A stretch of DNA of 64,000 nt from Flaviramulus_B aquimarinus (GTDB lineage: Bacteria > Bacteroidota > Bacteroidia > Flavobacteriales > Flavobacteriaceae), in the NCBI RefSeq assembly GCF_039543205.1, contig NZ_BAABJH010000001.1:1054001-1118000 (forward strand). The letters are read 5' to 3'. Each line of letters opens with the position of its first letter. Within the stretch, counting starts at the first letter, position 1. The notes under the pieces are model-generated. The model searched no databases. It was given only the letters and a program-made list of their open reading frames with translations, and was not told the origin of the DNA. This document shows positions 62,601 to 64,000 of this stretch, in pieces. Both the position numbers and the translations under genes were made by a program.

Positions 62601-63314
62601 TTATTGCTTGTTAACTTTCCAATCATAAGGAAAGTAGCTTAATTTGTATTTACCTTCTAATTTTTCGGTTCTGTAGGTGTTTATAAAATCAATTTCTTTT
62701 GTGCCGTTCATGGTAAAATCTTCTTTATACCATTCCATGATTTGTGAAACTTGAACACGTTTCTTTTTAGTATTCACTCTTAAAAAAGAACCGTTTAAGG
62801 CTATTTTTGTTTGTGTTTCTAATTGCGCGTTTAATGTTTTAGGCAAGTAAGCTTTATTTATTAATGGCGGACACCCTATAGCTCCACAAACCAATACAAA
62901 ATGAAAACGTGCGTCTTTAAACTGCCCTCTTAATAATTTATGTTCAATATCATTTAAGGTTATTTGTTTACCTGCTAAACTATATGTCGTTTTATCAAAA
63001 AAACCAGCATTATCTAGCGGCGAATTTGTTGGATAATTATCAACAATTCCTCTTATAACCGATAAATTATAAGCATTAATCCAAAAAGCTTGGTAAACAT
63101 CAGCATCGTCCTTTGAAACTAAAATACCTTTAGCTATCTTTAAAATACTTGTAAGTTCATCTTGATTGCCATGGATTTTTGAGTAAGCTACAAGTCCGTT
63201 AGATACATTGGCTTTAAAAAAAGCATCGGCTTTGTTGAAAAAGGTAGTCACATCTTGCGAAAAACCTTCAACAGCTACTAAAGCCATAAGTCCTATGATC
63301 AATTGTTTTTTCAT
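62601..63314 (-). CDS. DUF547 domain protein, second copy
   Basis: 237 residues with a signal peptide (MKKQLIIGLMALVAVEGFSQ) and a DUF547 domain: YQAFWINAYNLSVIRGIVD, ITLNDIEHKLLRGQF, RFHFVLVCGAIGCPPLINKA, IMEWYKEDF. It shares the conserved IEHxxLR and Cys-Pro motifs with the cluster copy at 52.5 kb but is not lipid-anchored. First gene of the minus-strand series including the barrel protein, 38 bp upstream of it. Function unknown. Confidence 0.9.
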   Translation of the reverse strand: MKKQLIIGLMALVAVEGFSQDVTTFFNKADAFFKANVSNGLVAYSKIHGNQDELTSILKIAKGILVSKDDADVYQAFWINAYNLSVIRGIVDNYPTNSPLDNAGFFDKTTYSLAGKQITLNDIEHKLLRGQFKDARFHFVLVCGAIGCPPLINKAYLPKTLNAQLETQTKIALNGSFLRVNTKKKRVQVSQIMEWYKEDFTMNGTKEIDFINTYRTEKLEGKYKLSYFPYDWKVNKQ

Positions 63315-63652
63315 GTTTTTATATTTATTATTTATGCTTTTTTATAATCTTTACAGACATGTTTTATATTTTATACTTTGCAAAGTAACTGCTCTTATGT
63401 CGCACTAAATGTTAAGTAACTTACACAACTAAAAAAAGATTTTTGCCGTCTGTTGGAATTCAAAATCCTTACATAACCTATTCAATTTAAACCCATTCTA
63501 AATTACCTGCTTGAATATAAGTTATTATCTTTAGCTTCGACAGACTTCAACATAACAACCAAAATATGTAATATACCTGATATGTGTCTTAACCATAAAA
63601 AAGCATACAAACGAATTGCATATAATCTTAAAAGACAAATAACCTTTAACAG
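63315..63652. other. divergent intergenic region with 14-bp palindrome
   Basis: 338 bp between the divergent DUF547 and FAD-oxidoreductase genes; it must hold both promoters. It contains the palindrome TACTTTGCAAAGTA at 63374-63387, which puts a TTTG element on each strand. The rest is AT-rich with no supported open frame. Confidence 0.45.
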
Positions 63653-64000
63653 ATGAAAGAACATATTGTTATTATAGGAAACGGAATTTCTGGTGTTACT
63701 GCCGCTAGGCACATTAGAAAGCTTTCTGATAAAAAAATTACTATCGTTTCAGCTGAAACCGATTATTTTTTCTCGCGTACAGCACTTATGTATATATATA
63801 TGGGTCATATGAAATTTGAACATACGCAACCTTATGAAGATTGGTTTTGGAAGAAAAACAGAATTAATCTTAAAAAAGGCTATGTAAAAACGATAGACGA
63901 TAAAACAAAAACACTTCATTTTGCTGAAGGTGATACTTTAGAATATGATAAATTAATTATCGCAACAGGAAGTAAACCCAACAAATTTGGTTGGCCAGGA
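63653..64000 (+). CDS. FAD-dependent pyridine-nucleotide oxidoreductase, cut by window edge
   Basis: The first 116 residues are present, from MKEHIVIIGNGISGVTAARHI, a Rossmann FAD-binding GxGxxG start. IVSAETDYFFSRTALMYIYM and YDKLIIATGSKPN follow, the usual oxidoreductase ATG motif. The rest lies beyond 64,000. The partner electron carrier and substrate cannot be judged. It may be linked to the neighbouring DUF547 gene through the divergent promoter. Confidence 0.9.
   Translation, partial: MKEHIVIIGNGISGVTAARHIRKLSDKKITIVSAETDYFFSRTALMYIYMGHMKFEHTQPYEDWFWKKNRINLKKGYVKTIDDKTKTLHFAEGDTLEYDKLIIATGSKPNKFGWPG

Overview
The window is AT-rich DNA from a member of the Bacteroidota, most likely a marine flavobacterium (family Flavobacteriaceae). 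The evidence is type IX secretion (T9SS) C-terminal sorting domains with the YPNP motif, a SusC/SusD pair, a FecR/ECF-sigma pair, a Reg_prop sensor kinase, matches to the Bacteroidota -7 promoter box TAnnTTTG, and a flavobacterial arsenosugar-type cluster. No rRNA, insertion sequence or CRISPR array was seen.

Region 1 (1-8.1 kb): a gene fragment and a small hypothetical gene, a secreted leucine-rich-repeat protein containing three 660-bp tandem repeats, then a Reg_prop/HisKA_2 sensor kinase followed by a separate LuxR-type response regulator.

Region 2 (8.2-32.8 kb): a polysaccharide utilisation locus (PUL). An ECF sigma factor is divergent from a minus-strand series: FecR anti-sigma, SusC with an STN signalling domain, SusD, a PKD lipoprotein and a secreted protein that both carry the same putative binding module, a divergent PF10091-type (GH144-like) lipoprotein, a GH35/DUF5597-type enzyme and a T9SS GH144-like enzyme. 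A second minus-strand block holds a 1976-residue GH144-like protein with about 1,400 unexplained N-terminal residues, a tail-fibre-like protein and a small hypothetical. The combination of GH144-like and GH35/DUF5597 proteins suggests beta-1,2-glucan or a related glucan as substrate; this is inference.

Region 3 (32.8-37.7 kb): two AraC-type membrane regulators, then a decayed accessory stretch. It contains a frameshifted small gene, two orphan small genes separated by an attC-like imperfect palindrome, an ankyrin pseudogene, and a duplicated 3' end of tRNA-Val with several palindromes, which looks like the scar of an integrated element.

Region 4 (37.7-46.2 kb): core genes. These are folC, TonB/ExbD/ExbB, NhaD, a Glu/Leu dehydrogenase, anmK and an acyl-CoA dehydrogenase, ending in a 44-bp perfect-palindrome terminator.

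Region 5 (46.3-54.2 kb): a ten-gene, same-strand arsenosugar-type cluster: AhpD-like protein, ArsS radical SAM enzyme, a DUF2064 protein, ArsM, rhodanese, a second DUF2064 protein, purine nucleoside phosphorylase, fatty-acid-hydroxylase/sterol-desaturase family protein, DUF547 lipoprotein and a family 2 glycosyltransferase. Overlapping reading frames support co-expression. The likely flow is arsenite methylation (ArsM), transfer of an adenosyl-derived group (ArsS), removal of adenine (phosphorylase) and sugar or lipid conjugation (glycosyltransferases, perhaps the hydroxylase).

Region 6 (54.2-64 kb): a metallophosphoesterase, pyruvate carboxylase, a translationally coupled GH113-like/lipoprotein/mini-Omp85 operon, an outer-membrane beta-barrel protein, a second DUF547 protein and the start of an FAD-dependent oxidoreductase cut by the window edge.
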